From CAWBYL01 sp963793025 (GTDB lineage Bacteria; Actinomycetota; Acidimicrobiia; Acidimicrobiales; Acidimicrobilacustridaceae), in NCBI GenBank assembly GCA_963793025.1, contig CAWBYL010000005.1, positions 372,001 to 436,000 of the forward strand: 64,000 nt of DNA, in the 5' to 3' direction. Position 1 is the first letter of the stretch. Every line of letters starts with the position of its first letter. Below are positions 1 through 7,969 of this stretch, piece by piece. Position numbers and translations under genes: made by a program. Below the pieces are notes generated by a model. It was not told the DNA's origin and ran no database searches. It saw nothing but the letters and a program-made list of their open reading frames with translations.

Positions 1-699
1 GCCACGTCGATCGAGACCAACAACCCCGACGTCCACCTCATCGTCCTGCTCGTGGACGAGCGGCCCGAAGAGGTCACCGACATGCGCCGCTCGGTGAAGG
101 GTGAGGTCGTGGCCTCCACCTTCGACCGGCCGGCCGAGGAGCACACGGCCGTCGCCGAGCTCGTGATCGAGCGGGCCAAGCGTCTGGTCGAGGACGAAAA
201 GGACGTCGTGGTCATCCTCGACGGGATCACCCGTCTGGCCCGGGCCTACAACCTGGCCGCCCCGGCGACCGGTCGCGTGATGTCGGGTGGCATCGACACC
301 GGCGCCCTGTACCCGCCCAAGAAGTTCTTCGGCGCCGCCCGCAACGTCGAGGAGGGCGGCTCGCTCACGATCCTCGCCTCGGCCCTGGTCGAGACCGGAT
401 CCAAGATGGACGAGGTCATCTTCGAGGAGTTCAAGGGCACCGGGAACATGGAGCTGCGCCTCGATCGCCGGCTGGCCGAGCGTCGGGTGTACCCGGCGAT
501 CGACGTCGACGCCTCCTCCACCCGTCACGAGGAGCTGCTCTTCGACCGCAAGCAGCTCCAGCAGGTCTGGAAGCTGCGTCGGGTGCTGTCGGGTCTGGCC
601 GAGGGAGGCAGCGGCGCGGCCGGTCTCGAGATGCTCACCGACCGACTCGGCACGTTCCGCACCAACGACGAGTTCCTGGCCGAGATCGGCAAGGCCTGA
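1..699 (+). CDS. rho: Transcription termination factor Rho, 3' part only
   Basis: Hexameric RNA-dependent ATPase/helicase that ends transcription. The gene begins before the window; the frame is open from base 1 and 232 codons of the C-terminal motor domain are visible. Seen directly: a Walker B strand (VVILDGITRLARAYN), the Q/R-loop region that grips RNA (GGIDTGALYPPKKFFGAAR), and EEFKGTGNMELRLDRRLAER, all near-identical to textbook Rho. The next gene is rpmE, the usual actinobacterial order. The true start cannot be given from this window. Confidence 0.97.
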   Translation, partial: ATSIETNNPDVHLIVLLVDERPEEVTDMRRSVKGEVVASTFDRPAEEHTAVAELVIERAKRLVEDEKDVVVILDGITRLARAYNLAAPATGRVMSGGIDTGALYPPKKFFGAARNVEEGGSLTILASALVETGSKMDEVIFEEFKGTGNMELRLDRRLAERRVYPAIDVDASSTRHEELLFDRKQLQQVWKLRRVLSGLAEGGSGAAGLEMLTDRLGTFRTNDEFLAEIGKA

Positions 700-777
700 A
701 ACCGGGCCCGCAAGATTGCGGTTTGCCCGTTCTCCCGGCACACTTGACGGTCCCCTGTTTTTCTCTGGAGCGCTGCC

Positions 778-984
778 ATGAAGGCCGACATCCATCCCGA
801 CTACGTCGAAGCCACCGTCAAGTGCTCGTGTGGCAACACGTTCACCACGCGGTCCACCAAGACCGAGCTCACCTCTGAGCTCTGCAACGAGTGCCATCCC
901 TTCTACACCGGCAAGCAGAAGCTGGTGGACACCGGTGGGCGCATCGAGAAGTTCGAGAAGCGCTACGGCAAGCGCCGCAAGTAG
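778..984 (+). CDS. rpmE: 50S ribosomal protein L31, zinc-binding form
   Basis: Small large-subunit protein (68 aa) near the central protuberance. It is the zinc-containing C+ form, with Cys16, Cys18, Cys36 and Cys39 as the expected ligands. This contrasts with the Cys-lacking paralogue that many actinobacteria induce under zinc starvation, which is not seen here. The start is fixed by GGAG at 767-770, seven bases before ATG. It sits between rho and the prfA region, as in most actinobacteria. The 78-base gap after rho has a TTGACG at 744-749 but no convincing -10. Confidence 0.97.
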   Translation: MKADIHPDYVEATVKCSCGNTFTTRSTKTELTSELCNECHPFYTGKQKLVDTGGRIEKFEKRYGKRRK

Positions 985-1054
985 CGGCTCGGCCGGTCGA
1001 GTCCTCACCAAGGGGCCAGCCGTTCCTCTCGAACCCGAACAGCGGTCGCTGTTG

Positions 1055-2053
1055 GTGGCCGCCAAGGCCCGTGCCGTCGTCACCGACCATGTCGGTGTCG
1101 GCGGCGACGGCGCCCCCGATGTCCGGCCCGGACCTTTTCCGGGTGGGGCGGTCGTGCGCGTCGGCGACGACGGGTGGGTGCTGCTCGACGAGAGGCCCGA
1201 GCGCGGTCTCGGCCCCGCCCTCGTGTGGGCCCGCCGTCAGGGCGTCCAGACGCTGAACGTCATCGTCGAGGACCCGGCCGTGGCCGGGATCATCGCCCGA
1301 CGGGCGACCGCCTTCGCCGATGCCCCGGTGGTCTGGCGGTTGGATGGTCGTCGCATCCAGCGCGCCGACCCGGCCCCGCCGCCGCCGCCCAGCGAGCCCC
1401 CGGCCGCGGCGCGAGAGCTGATCGTCCAGTTGCGCGCCGCCGGGGTCGAGGTGGTCGTCGAGGCCGGGGAGATCCGAGGCGAGATCCGTGGCCTCGAGGT
1501 CGCCCGGGTCGTGGTCGACGACGACGGCACCGCCCGCATCGACACCGGGGTCGGCCGCCACGACCGAGAGGCGTTCGCCATGGTCCACGGCGGGCTCCCC
1601 ACCGCCGAGGCGCTGGCGTCGGTCGTGCGCAGCGTCGAGGTCCACCGGCGGGCCGATGCCGAGGCGCACCCACTGCGCCGACTCGCGCCGGAGGGCTGGC
1701 TGCGCTGGCGCCTGGTCGAGGAACCGTCCCTGGTGGGTCTCCGGTCCGTCACTGCTGCTCCGTCGACCGTCGCCCGCGACAGCGTCAAGGACACCGCGGC
1801 CACCATCGCTCTCGGTGTCGACGACGCCGGCGAGCGGGTCGTGGTGGCCTGTTCGGTCGGGATCGACCTCGACCTGGTGCCGGCGGCGGCCGACGCCCGC
1901 CTGGCCCTCGACCCGTCGGCTCGGCTGGTGCTCGTCGTACCCGAGCGCGACGACCACCCCGTCACCCGCCGCCTGGCCGCCGCCCTCCTCGATCCGGCCG
2001 ACGTGGTCCCGGTGGCGGGCGACTGGCGGAGCGAGCCCGGGACCTCCTCATGA
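1055..2053 (+). CDS. Hypothetical protein between rpmE and prfA
   Basis: About 332 aa; family not recognised. An N-terminal segment of about 100 residues (VVRVGDDGWVLLDERPERGL and following) is joined by a proline-rich linker at about residues 105-115 to a second alpha/beta-looking domain rich in Val, Asp and Ala. No signal peptide, membrane segment or catalytic motif is visible. Position suggests a translation-related or structural role, but that is only context. The start is uncertain: the frame is open upstream into rpmE, and the first plausible codons after rpmE are TTG 1052 and GTG 1055, neither with a clear ribosome site. The stop overlaps the prfA ATG (ATGA), implying translational coupling. 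Confidence 0.6.
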   Translation: MAAKARAVVTDHVGVGGDGAPDVRPGPFPGGAVVRVGDDGWVLLDERPERGLGPALVWARRQGVQTLNVIVEDPAVAGIIARRATAFADAPVVWRLDGRRIQRADPAPPPPPSEPPAAARELIVQLRAAGVEVVVEAGEIRGEIRGLEVARVVVDDDGTARIDTGVGRHDREAFAMVHGGLPTAEALASVVRSVEVHRRADAEAHPLRRLAPEGWLRWRLVEEPSLVGLRSVTAAPSTVARDSVKDTAATIALGVDDAGERVVVACSVGIDLDLVPAAADARLALDPSARLVLVVPERDDHPVTRRLAAALLDPADVVPVAGDWRSEPGTSS

Positions 2054-3123
2054 GCATGATCGACCGCCTCGACGACATGGAGCGGGAGCTGGCCGAGGTC
2101 GAGGGCTCGTTAGCCGACCCGGTCGTGATCGCGAACCAGTCCCGCTACGCCGATCTCAGCCGGCGCTATCGCGACCTCGGGGACCTGGTCGTGCGGCTGC
2201 GGGAGCTGCGCCAGGCCACCGACGATCTGGCCATGGCCCGGGAGATGTACACCGACGCCGACTCCGACGACCGCCAGATGCTGCGCGACGAGATCGACGG
2301 GGCCGAGGCGGCCATCGAACGTCTCGACGAGGAGATCAAGCTCCTGCTGCTCCCGAAGGACCCGAACGAGGGACGCAACGTCATCGTCGAGATCCGCGGT
2401 GCCGAGGGAGGCGAGGAGGCCAACCTCTTCGCCCGCGACCTGTTCGAGATGTACAAGGGCTACGCCACACGGGCGGGCTGGAAGCTCGAGGTGATGGACG
2501 CCCAGGAGTCCGCCATGGGTGGCTTCAGCGACATCACCTTCCGCCTCGCCGGTGCGGGGGTCTGGACGAAGATGAAGCACGAAGGCGGACCGCACCGGGT
2601 CCAGCGGGTCCCGGTCACCGAGAGCCAGGGCCGCATCCACACCTCGTCGGCCACCGTCACCGTTCTCCCCGAGGCCGAGGAGGTCGACGTCCAACTCGAT
2701 CCCAACGAGCTGCGCATCGACGTCTACCGGTCCTCGGGCCCCGGCGGCCAGTCCGTGAACACCACCGACTCGGCCGTGCGCATCACCCACCTCCCCTCCG
2801 GGGTGGTGGTGGCCATGCAGGACGAGAAGAGCCAGATCCAGAACCGGGAGAAGGCCATGCGGGTGCTCCGCAGCCGCCTCCTCCAGGCCGAACAGGAGCG
2901 GCAGGCGGCCGAGGCCTCCGGCGCCCGTCGAGCCCAGACCGGCGGTGGCGGACGGTCGGAGAAGGTACGGACGTACAACTTCAAGGAGAACCGCGTCACC
3001 GACCACCGGATCGGCCTCACGATCTACAAGCTCGACAAGGTGTTGGACGGCGAGCTCGACGACGTGGTCGACGCGCTGGTGGCCGACGAGCGGTCCACCC
3101 AGCTGCGCGAACGCGAGGAATGA
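2050..3123 (+). CDS. prfA: Peptide chain release factor 1
   Basis: Recognises UAA/UAG in the ribosomal A site and triggers peptide release. 357 aa, normal length. The PVT of RVPVTESQGR is the RF1-type PxT codon-reading motif (RF2 would have SPF). The peptidyl-transferase GGQ loop is at residues 232-234. The N-terminal coiled-coil domain is rich in Glu and Arg. The start ATG overlaps the preceding stop and the stop overlaps the prmC start (ATGA both times). Pairing with prmC, which methylates the GGQ glutamine, is a classic operon. Confidence 0.98.
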   Translation: MSMIDRLDDMERELAEVEGSLADPVVIANQSRYADLSRRYRDLGDLVVRLRELRQATDDLAMAREMYTDADSDDRQMLRDEIDGAEAAIERLDEEIKLLLLPKDPNEGRNVIVEIRGAEGGEEANLFARDLFEMYKGYATRAGWKLEVMDAQESAMGGFSDITFRLAGAGVWTKMKHEGGPHRVQRVPVTESQGRIHTSSATVTVLPEAEEVDVQLDPNELRIDVYRSSGPGGQSVNTTDSAVRITHLPSGVVVAMQDEKSQIQNREKAMRVLRSRLLQAEQERQAAEASGARRAQTGGGGRSEKVRTYNFKENRVTDHRIGLTIYKLDKVLDGELDDVVDALVADERSTQLREREE

Positions 3124-4037
3124 CCGGACCCGACCTACCCGACGGCGCCGTGCCCTGGCGGTCGCTGCTCGCCGAGGCCGAACGTCGTCTGGCCGACGCC
3201 GGGATCGGTGATCCGGCCTCGTGTCGGCTCGACGCTCGTCGCCTCGTCGAGCGGGCATCGGGGAACGAAGGGGCGGAGTACGTGCTCGGTCTCGACGAGC
3301 CGGCATCGGCGCGCGGCGTCCACTTCTTCGACCTGATGCTCGACCGGCGTCTGCAGGGTGAACCCCTGCAGTACGTGGTGGGGGCCTGGGGGTTCCGCAC
3401 CCTCGACCTGCTCGTCGATGGGCGGGTGCTCATACCCCGCCCCGAGACCGAGGGGGTGGTGGATCTGGCCCTGACCGAGCTCGACCGTCGACGTCCCCGG
3501 GCGCTGGCCGCCGGGCGCTCGCTGGTGGCTGTCGACCTCGGTACCGGGTCGGGTGCCATCGCGCTCTCGCTCGCCGCCGAGCGCACGCGCGTCGACGTGT
3601 GGGCCACCGACTCGTCGGCCGATGCGTTGGACGTGGCCCGGGCCAACCTGGCCGGTCTCGGGGGGGCGGGAACGACGGTTCGTCTGGTGGAGGGCGACTG
3701 GTTCGCCGCCCTGCCCGAGGAGCTGGCCGGCGCCGTGGACGTGGTGGTCACGAACCCCCCGTACGTGGCCACCGGCGACCAACTGGCTCCGGTGGTGCGG
3801 GACTGGGAACCCACGACCGCGCTGTTCGCCGGAGTCGACGGGCTCGACGACGTGCGCACGATCGTGGCCGCCGCGCCCCGGTGGTTGGCCCCCGCCGGTG
3901 CTCTCGTCCTCGAGCTGGCCCCGAGCCAGGCCGACGCCGCCGTGGCTCTGGCCCGTGACGCGGGGTTCCGCACGGCCGAGGTCCTCCCGGACCTCTCGGG
4001 CCGCCCCCGCACCCTCGTGGCTCACACGCCGTCGTGA
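3120..4037 (+). CDS. prmC: Release-factor glutamine N5-methyltransferase
   Basis: Transfers a methyl group from S-adenosylmethionine to the GGQ glutamine of RF1/RF2. 305 aa. An N-terminal helical substrate-binding domain (about 1-110) is followed by a Rossmann methyltransferase fold with the SAM loop DLGTGSG at 139-145 and the glutamine-binding NPPY at 212-215. IPRPETE precedes the catalytic domain as in PrmC. Coupled to prfA by ATGA. In many actinobacteria a Sua5/YrdC gene follows; here it is absent from this position. Confidence 0.96.
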   Translation: MTGPDLPDGAVPWRSLLAEAERRLADAGIGDPASCRLDARRLVERASGNEGAEYVLGLDEPASARGVHFFDLMLDRRLQGEPLQYVVGAWGFRTLDLLVDGRVLIPRPETEGVVDLALTELDRRRPRALAAGRSLVAVDLGTGSGAIALSLAAERTRVDVWATDSSADALDVARANLAGLGGAGTTVRLVEGDWFAALPEELAGAVDVVVTNPPYVATGDQLAPVVRDWEPTTALFAGVDGLDDVRTIVAAAPRWLAPAGALVLELAPSQADAAVALARDAGFRTAEVLPDLSGRPRTLVAHTPS

Positions 4038-4062
4038 CACTGCGGCGCTCCGCGCCGACACG

Positions 4063-4812
4063 TCAGACCAGGGAGAATCCGTCGACCAGGCGGGACCACT
4101 GGGGGTGGTCCGAGTAGATCGACGTGGAGCTGAGGATGTAGATCTCGTCCCGGGCTCGGATCATGAGGGCTTTGATGGTGACGGGGTCGCCGCTCCCGCT
4201 GCGGAGACCTTCCACCGTCACCAGGACGGCCGGCTGACCCTGGACGGAGACCTCGTCGTTGCGGGTGAGCTTGCCGCCGACCGAGTCGGCCCAGGCCACC
4301 GCGGTGGAGGTGAGCCACGCCTGTGGGTTGTCGGCGCCGTCGGCAGGGGCCGGGCCCCACTGGACGGCCAGGCTGGTGTCGGGATCGTCGGTGGGCCCGA
4401 GCGTGCTCACCCACTGGTCGATCGTGCCGTCGGCGGTCCAGGTGAACGGTTCGCTGGACTCGGTGCGGTTGACGGGCAGCTCGGCCCGGAAGCGGGCCTC
4501 GGGCTCGGTGAAGGCCGACCAGCCGTCGCTGGCCTCGGTGTGGAGGAACGGAACCTTGTTCCGGACCTCGCTGATCCACGAGTTCCCGGGGATGGCGCCG
4601 ATGACGACACCGACGCCGACGATCAGGACCACGCCGAGGACGGCCAGCCCGAGCACGCCCCGGAGGCGACCGTCGCTGAGCTGCTGGCTGCCCGGCTTGG
4701 GCTGGGTGAGGGGACGGTCGTGTTGACCGCGCAGGTCGTACCCGCAGACCCGACACTTGATCGAGTCGTCGGGGTTCTTCGCCCCACAGCCGGGGCAGCG
4801 AACAGAAGACAT
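4063..4812 (-). CDS. Zinc-ribbon, single-pass membrane protein
   Basis: 249 aa, unknown function. Seen: an N-terminal zinc ribbon with CPGC (Cys6, Cys9) and CRVC (Cys20, Cys23), a hydrophilic linker, one membrane helix at about 52-74, then a roughly 170-residue extracytoplasmic domain resembling small actinobacterial secreted domains (DQWVSTLGPTDDPDTSLAVQ). Start supported by GGAGAGG immediately upstream. Convergent with prmC and divergent from the EamA gene. A ribbon-TM-exported-domain layout is typical of actinobacterial surface proteins of unknown role. Not part of the prfA operon. Confidence 0.75.
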   Translation of the reverse strand: MSSVRCPGCGAKNPDDSIKCRVCGYDLRGQHDRPLTQPKPGSQQLSDGRLRGVLGLAVLGVVLIVGVGVVIGAIPGNSWISEVRNKVPFLHTEASDGWSAFTEPEARFRAELPVNRTESSEPFTWTADGTIDQWVSTLGPTDDPDTSLAVQWGPAPADGADNPQAWLTSTAVAWADSVGGKLTRNDEVSVQGQPAVLVTVEGLRSGSGDPVTIKALMIRARDEIYILSSTSIYSDHPQWSRLVDGFSLV

Positions 4813-4833
4813 CCCTCTCCGTCGGCCGGAACG

Positions 4834-4867
4834 GGCCCGATCCTGAGCGGATCCTTCGGATCGGGCC
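4834..4867. other. Ten-bp inverted repeat in divergent intergenic region
   Basis: Arms GGCCCGATCC (4834-4843) and GGATCGGGCC (4858-4867) are perfectly complementary around a 14-base centre. It lies between the divergent zinc-ribbon gene and the EamA gene, 42 bases upstream of the latter's -10-like box. It may be an operator or an RNA hairpin in the leader of the minus-strand gene; no regulator gene is adjacent. Confidence 0.4.
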
Positions 4868-4908
4868 GACTACTCGACCCGGCGTTCTGGGCTCGCCTCG
4901 CTCGCATC

Positions 4909-4914
4909 TACGCT
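4909..4914 (+). promoter_or_regulatory. -10-like TACGCT, leaderless start for EamA gene
   Basis: TACGCT fits the actinobacterial TANNNT -10 and ends five bases before the ATG at 4920. There is no ribosome-binding site between them, so transcription would begin at or next to the start codon. Confidence 0.45.
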
Positions 4915-4919
4915 TCGGC

Positions 4920-5753
4920 ATGCCTGTCGTCCTCGCTCTCCTCGCCTCCCTGACGTGGGGAAGCGCGGACTTCATCGGGGGAACGACGTCCCGCGATCTG
5001 CCGGCGGCCACCGTGATGTTGTGGTCCACGGCCTTCGTCCTGCCGGTGTTCGCCGTGTTCGCCGTGTTCACCGGCGACCTGCAGATCGACGGCGCGATCC
5101 TCGGGTGGGGGATCCTCGCCGGGATCTCCGGATCCCTCGGAATCGCGTCCCTCTACCAGGGCCTGGCCACCGGCGTCATGGGCGTGGTGGCGCCCATCTC
5201 GACGCTGTCGGTCCTGGTCCCGGTGGCGGTGGGCCTCGCGACCGGAGACTCCATCGCCGCCCTGCAGGGTTTGGGCATCGTGGTCGCCATCGTGGGTGTG
5301 GTGCTCGCCGGCGGACCCCACCTACGGGACTTCCGGACCGGAGGGCACCGGCCCGTGCTCTGGGCCCTCGCCGCCGCGCTGGGCATCGGCGTGTCGCTGG
5401 TGGCGCTCAAGTACGGCGGCGAGCAGAGCGCGGTGTCGACGCTGCTGGTCCAACGGATGACCTACGTCGTGGTGATGACGGCGGTGATGGTGGGTACCGG
5501 CGACCGCCGCCTCCCGGACCGGTCCCACGTTCTCCCGCTCACGACAGTGGGCGGGGCCGACCTCTTCGCCAACGGGCTGTTCACCATCGCCGTGCGCACC
5601 GGTCCGCTCTCACTCGTCTCCGTCCTGGCGTCCGTGTACCCGGTGGCCACCCTGTTGCTCGCCCGCCAGTTCCAGCACGAGCGGCTGACGCGGTTGCAGG
5701 CCGCGGGGGTGATCTGCGCGTTCGTCGGCGTCGCCGCCGTGGTGGCGGGCTGA
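4920..5753 (+). CDS. EamA/DMT-family transporter
   Basis: Drug/metabolite-type inner-membrane transporter, 277 aa, with about ten hydrophobic helices forming two EamA repeats (roughly 1-135 and 140-277). TWGSADFIGG opens helix 1 as in EamA proteins, and the glycine-rich helix ends (GSLGIASLYQGLATG) are typical. The substrate cannot be told from sequence; amino-acid or metabolite export is usual for the family. Single gene, apparently leaderless. It is one of four genes that interrupt the conserved prmC to glyA block. Confidence 0.88.
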   Translation: MPVVLALLASLTWGSADFIGGTTSRDLPAATVMLWSTAFVLPVFAVFAVFTGDLQIDGAILGWGILAGISGSLGIASLYQGLATGVMGVVAPISTLSVLVPVAVGLATGDSIAALQGLGIVVAIVGVVLAGGPHLRDFRTGGHRPVLWALAAALGIGVSLVALKYGGEQSAVSTLLVQRMTYVVVMTAVMVGTGDRRLPDRSHVLPLTTVGGADLFANGLFTIAVRTGPLSLVSVLASVYPVATLLLARQFQHERLTRLQAAGVICAFVGVAAVVAG

Positions 5754-5790
5754 GCTCGAACAGCACCCGACGGGCCCGACGAGTTGACCG

Positions 5791-6693
5791 TCAGTAGTGC
5801 CAGGGGAAGGCCGACCAGTCCGGATCCCGCTTCTCGAGGAACGAGTCGCGCCCTTCGGCGGCCTCGTCTGTCCCGTAGGCCAGCCGGGTGGCCTCGCCGG
5901 CGAAGATCTGTTGACCGACGAGCCCGTCGTCGATGAGGTTGAACGAGTACTTCAACATGCGCTGGGCGGTGGGGCTCTTGGCGTTGATCATCCGGCCCCA
6001 CTCGATGGCCGTGGCCTCCAGCTCGTCGTGGGCCACGACCTGGTTCACCATGCCCATCCGGTGCGCCTCCTCGGCGGAGTACTCGCGGCCCAGGAAGAAG
6101 ATCTCCCGAGCGAACTTCTGGCCCACCTGGCGGGCCAGGTAGGCCGAGCCGAAGCCCCCGTCGAAGCTGGCCACGTCGGCGTCGGTCTGCTTGAACCGGG
6201 CGTGCTCGGCGCTGGCCAGGGTGAGGTCGGCCACGACGTGGAGGCTGTGGCCCCCGCCGGCCGCCCAGCCCGGCACCACGCAGACGACGACCTTGGGCAT
6301 GAAGCGGATGAGGCGCTGCACCTCGAGGATGTGGAGTCTCCCGGTGCGGGCCGGGTCGATGGAGGCCGCGTCCTCGCCGTCGGCGTAGCGGTAGCCGTCG
6401 CGACCGCGGATGCGCTGGTCGCCACCGGAGCAGAAGGCCCACCCGCCGTCGCGTGGTGACGGGCCGTTGCCGGTGAGCAGCACGCACCCGACATCACTGG
6501 TCTGGCGGGCGTGGTCGAGGGCCCGGTGGAGCTCGTCCACCGTGCGGGGGCGGAAGGCGTTGCGGATCTCCGGGCGATCGAAGGCCACCCGCACCGTGCC
6601 GTGCTCGACGGCTCGGTGGTAGGTGACGTCGGTGAGGTCCTCGAAGCCGGGGACCGCCTGCCACGCCGTCGGGTCGAACAGCTCCGAGACCAT
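5791..6693 (-). CDS. menB: 1,4-dihydroxy-2-naphthoyl-CoA synthase
   Basis: Crotonase-fold enzyme closing the second ring of menaquinone from O-succinylbenzoyl-CoA. 300 aa. Seen: the oxyanion-hole segment GWAFCSGGDQRIRGRDGYRY, characteristic of MenB, and WAAGGGHSLHVVADLTLAS. The C-terminal helix ends in DWSAFPWHY as in MenB. ATG 6693 is chosen because GGAG lies just upstream; an in-frame ATG at 6732 would add 13 unconserved residues. It indicates menaquinone as the respiratory quinone. No other men genes are in the window. Confidence 0.95.
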   Translation of the reverse strand: MVSELFDPTAWQAVPGFEDLTDVTYHRAVEHGTVRVAFDRPEIRNAFRPRTVDELHRALDHARQTSDVGCVLLTGNGPSPRDGGWAFCSGGDQRIRGRDGYRYADGEDAASIDPARTGRLHILEVQRLIRFMPKVVVCVVPGWAAGGGHSLHVVADLTLASAEHARFKQTDADVASFDGGFGSAYLARQVGQKFAREIFFLGREYSAEEAHRMGMVNQVVAHDELEATAIEWGRMINAKSPTAQRMLKYSFNLIDDGLVGQQIFAGEATRLAYGTDEAAEGRDSFLEKRDPDWSAFPWHY

Positions 6694-6778
6694 CGCTTCT
6701 CCGTTCGGTGGGCCGAGAGGTCGGCCTACCATCGTCGCTGACGGGGGCGCCCGTCCACGTCACGGTCCGGGGGGTTCG

Positions 6779-7210
6779 ATGTTCGGGAAGCGCAGACAGG
6801 CCGAGGACGCCGCTCCGCGACTGCGGGGCCTGGCCTTCTTCGCCGGCTTCAGCGACGCCGAACTCGACCGGGTGGGTCAGCTGGCCGACCAGGTCGACGT
6901 CGATGCCGGGACCCTGGTCATCGACCAGGGTCGGGTGGGCCAGGACTGCTTCGTGATCGAGGAGGGCAACGCCGGGGTGTACGTGGGTCACGAGCACGTC
7001 GTCAGCCTGGGTCCCGGCTCGATGGTGGGGGAGATGGCCCTCGTCGATCACCGGCCCCGCACGGCGAGCGTGGTCGCCGAGACCCCGCTTCACCTCCTGG
7101 CCTTCGACACCAAGGCCTTCCGTCAGCTGCTGGCCGAGATGCCCAAGGCCGAGGAGCGGGTCATGCAGCTGCTGGCCGACCGGCTCAAGGCCAACCGCGC
7201 TCTCGACTGA
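6779..7210 (+). CDS. Cyclic nucleotide-binding domain protein
   Basis: 143 aa made almost entirely of one cNMP-binding beta-roll: LRGLAFFAGFSDAELDRV, then ...GSMVGEMALVDHRPRTASV, where GEMA and the following Arg form the phosphate-binding cassette. No DNA-binding helix-turn-helix or enzyme domain follows, so it is a stand-alone sensor/adaptor rather than a CRP-like regulator. Divergent from menB. Ligand (cAMP or other) and partner unknown. ATG 6779 is chosen because upstream sequence in frame is antisense to menB. Confidence 0.85.
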   Translation: MFGKRRQAEDAAPRLRGLAFFAGFSDAELDRVGQLADQVDVDAGTLVIDQGRVGQDCFVIEEGNAGVYVGHEHVVSLGPGSMVGEMALVDHRPRTASVVAETPLHLLAFDTKAFRQLLAEMPKAEERVMQLLADRLKANRALD

Positions 7211-7235
7211 GACGGCGGGCACCCGGGCCCCTCAC

Positions 7236-7275
7236 CGCCCGCGGAACCGAACGGGGCGCCCGCGGAATCGAACGG
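7236..7275. repeat. Short tandem direct repeat, two 19-base units
   Basis: Units at 7236-7254 and 7257-7275 (CGCCCGCGGAAYCGAACGG) differ at one base (C/T) with a two-base spacer. They lie upstream of the phosphatase gene, before a -10-like TAGAAT at 7302-7307. Could be an operator pair or a chance duplication. Confidence 0.35.
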
Positions 7276-7319
7276 TAGGGATCAGCCGGGTAGGCGGTCA
7301 CTAGAATCCCCCCATCGAC

Positions 7320-7886
7320 GTGCTGTGTGTCTGCACCGCCAACATGTGCCGTTCTCCGATGCTCGAGGTTCTCCTGGGGTCGGCGCTGCGCGCCCGCGGC
7401 GTCGAGGCCCGGGTCCACTCGTCGGGTACGCAGGCCGTGGGCGGCCCCGCCGTCGCAGACGTCGTCGACGTGATCGCCGAGCGGGGCCACGACCTCGACG
7501 GCCACGTGAGCCGCCGTCTCGACCTCGCGCAGGTCCAGGGGGCCGACCTCGTCCTCGGGCTCGCTCGTGAGCACCTGCGGGAGGTGGTGGTCATCTGTCC
7601 CGACGCCTTCTCCCGCACCTTCACCCCCCGCGAGCTGGTCCGCCGCGCCGCCGAGAACGGCGGACGGTCTCCCGGTGAGCCCCTCGCCGACTTCCTCGCC
7701 CGTCTGCACGAGGGCCGCGTGCCCCAGGAGCTCCTGCGGGCCGATCCCATCGACGACGTCCCTGATCCCATCGGCGGGCCCTGGTCGGCCTACGGCCGCA
7801 CCGCCGACGAGCTCGAGCACCTCTCGGCCCTCATCGCCGACCTGCTCGTGCCTGCGCCCACCGCCGCACCGTCGGCGCCCCGATGA
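7320..7886 (+). CDS. Low-molecular-weight protein tyrosine phosphatase
   Basis: Cytoplasmic phosphatase of the LMW-PTP/arsenate-reductase fold, 188 aa. The catalytic P-loop CTANMCR (CX5R, Cys5 to Arg11) sits at the extreme N-terminus, and the general-acid loop is DVPDPIGGPWSAYG near the C-terminus. GTG 7320 is the only start after an in-frame stop at 7302. In related actinobacteria this gene, often next to or fused with Sua5, precedes glyA, as here. Substrate unknown; the insert between the CX5R loop and the acid loop is longer than in a minimal 150-aa enzyme. Confidence 0.88.
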   Translation: MLCVCTANMCRSPMLEVLLGSALRARGVEARVHSSGTQAVGGPAVADVVDVIAERGHDLDGHVSRRLDLAQVQGADLVLGLAREHLREVVVICPDAFSRTFTPRELVRRAAENGGRSPGEPLADFLARLHEGRVPQELLRADPIDDVPDPIGGPWSAYGRTADELEHLSALIADLLVPAPTAAPSAPR

Positions 7887-7969
7887 CCCGCCCCCGCCCG
7901 ACGCCGGCCCCCCGCCCGGCATCGCGGCCCCATCCCGGCGCCGTGCGCCGCCGCCCGTAGGAGATCGCC

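Noticed and set aside
708..721. CCGCAA-GA-TTGCGG hairpin after rho
   Set aside because: Two-base loop, short stem and no T-run make it too weak to call a terminator.
6694..6732. Longer menB from ATG 6732
   Set aside because: The added 13 residues are not MenB-like and GGAG precedes ATG 6693.
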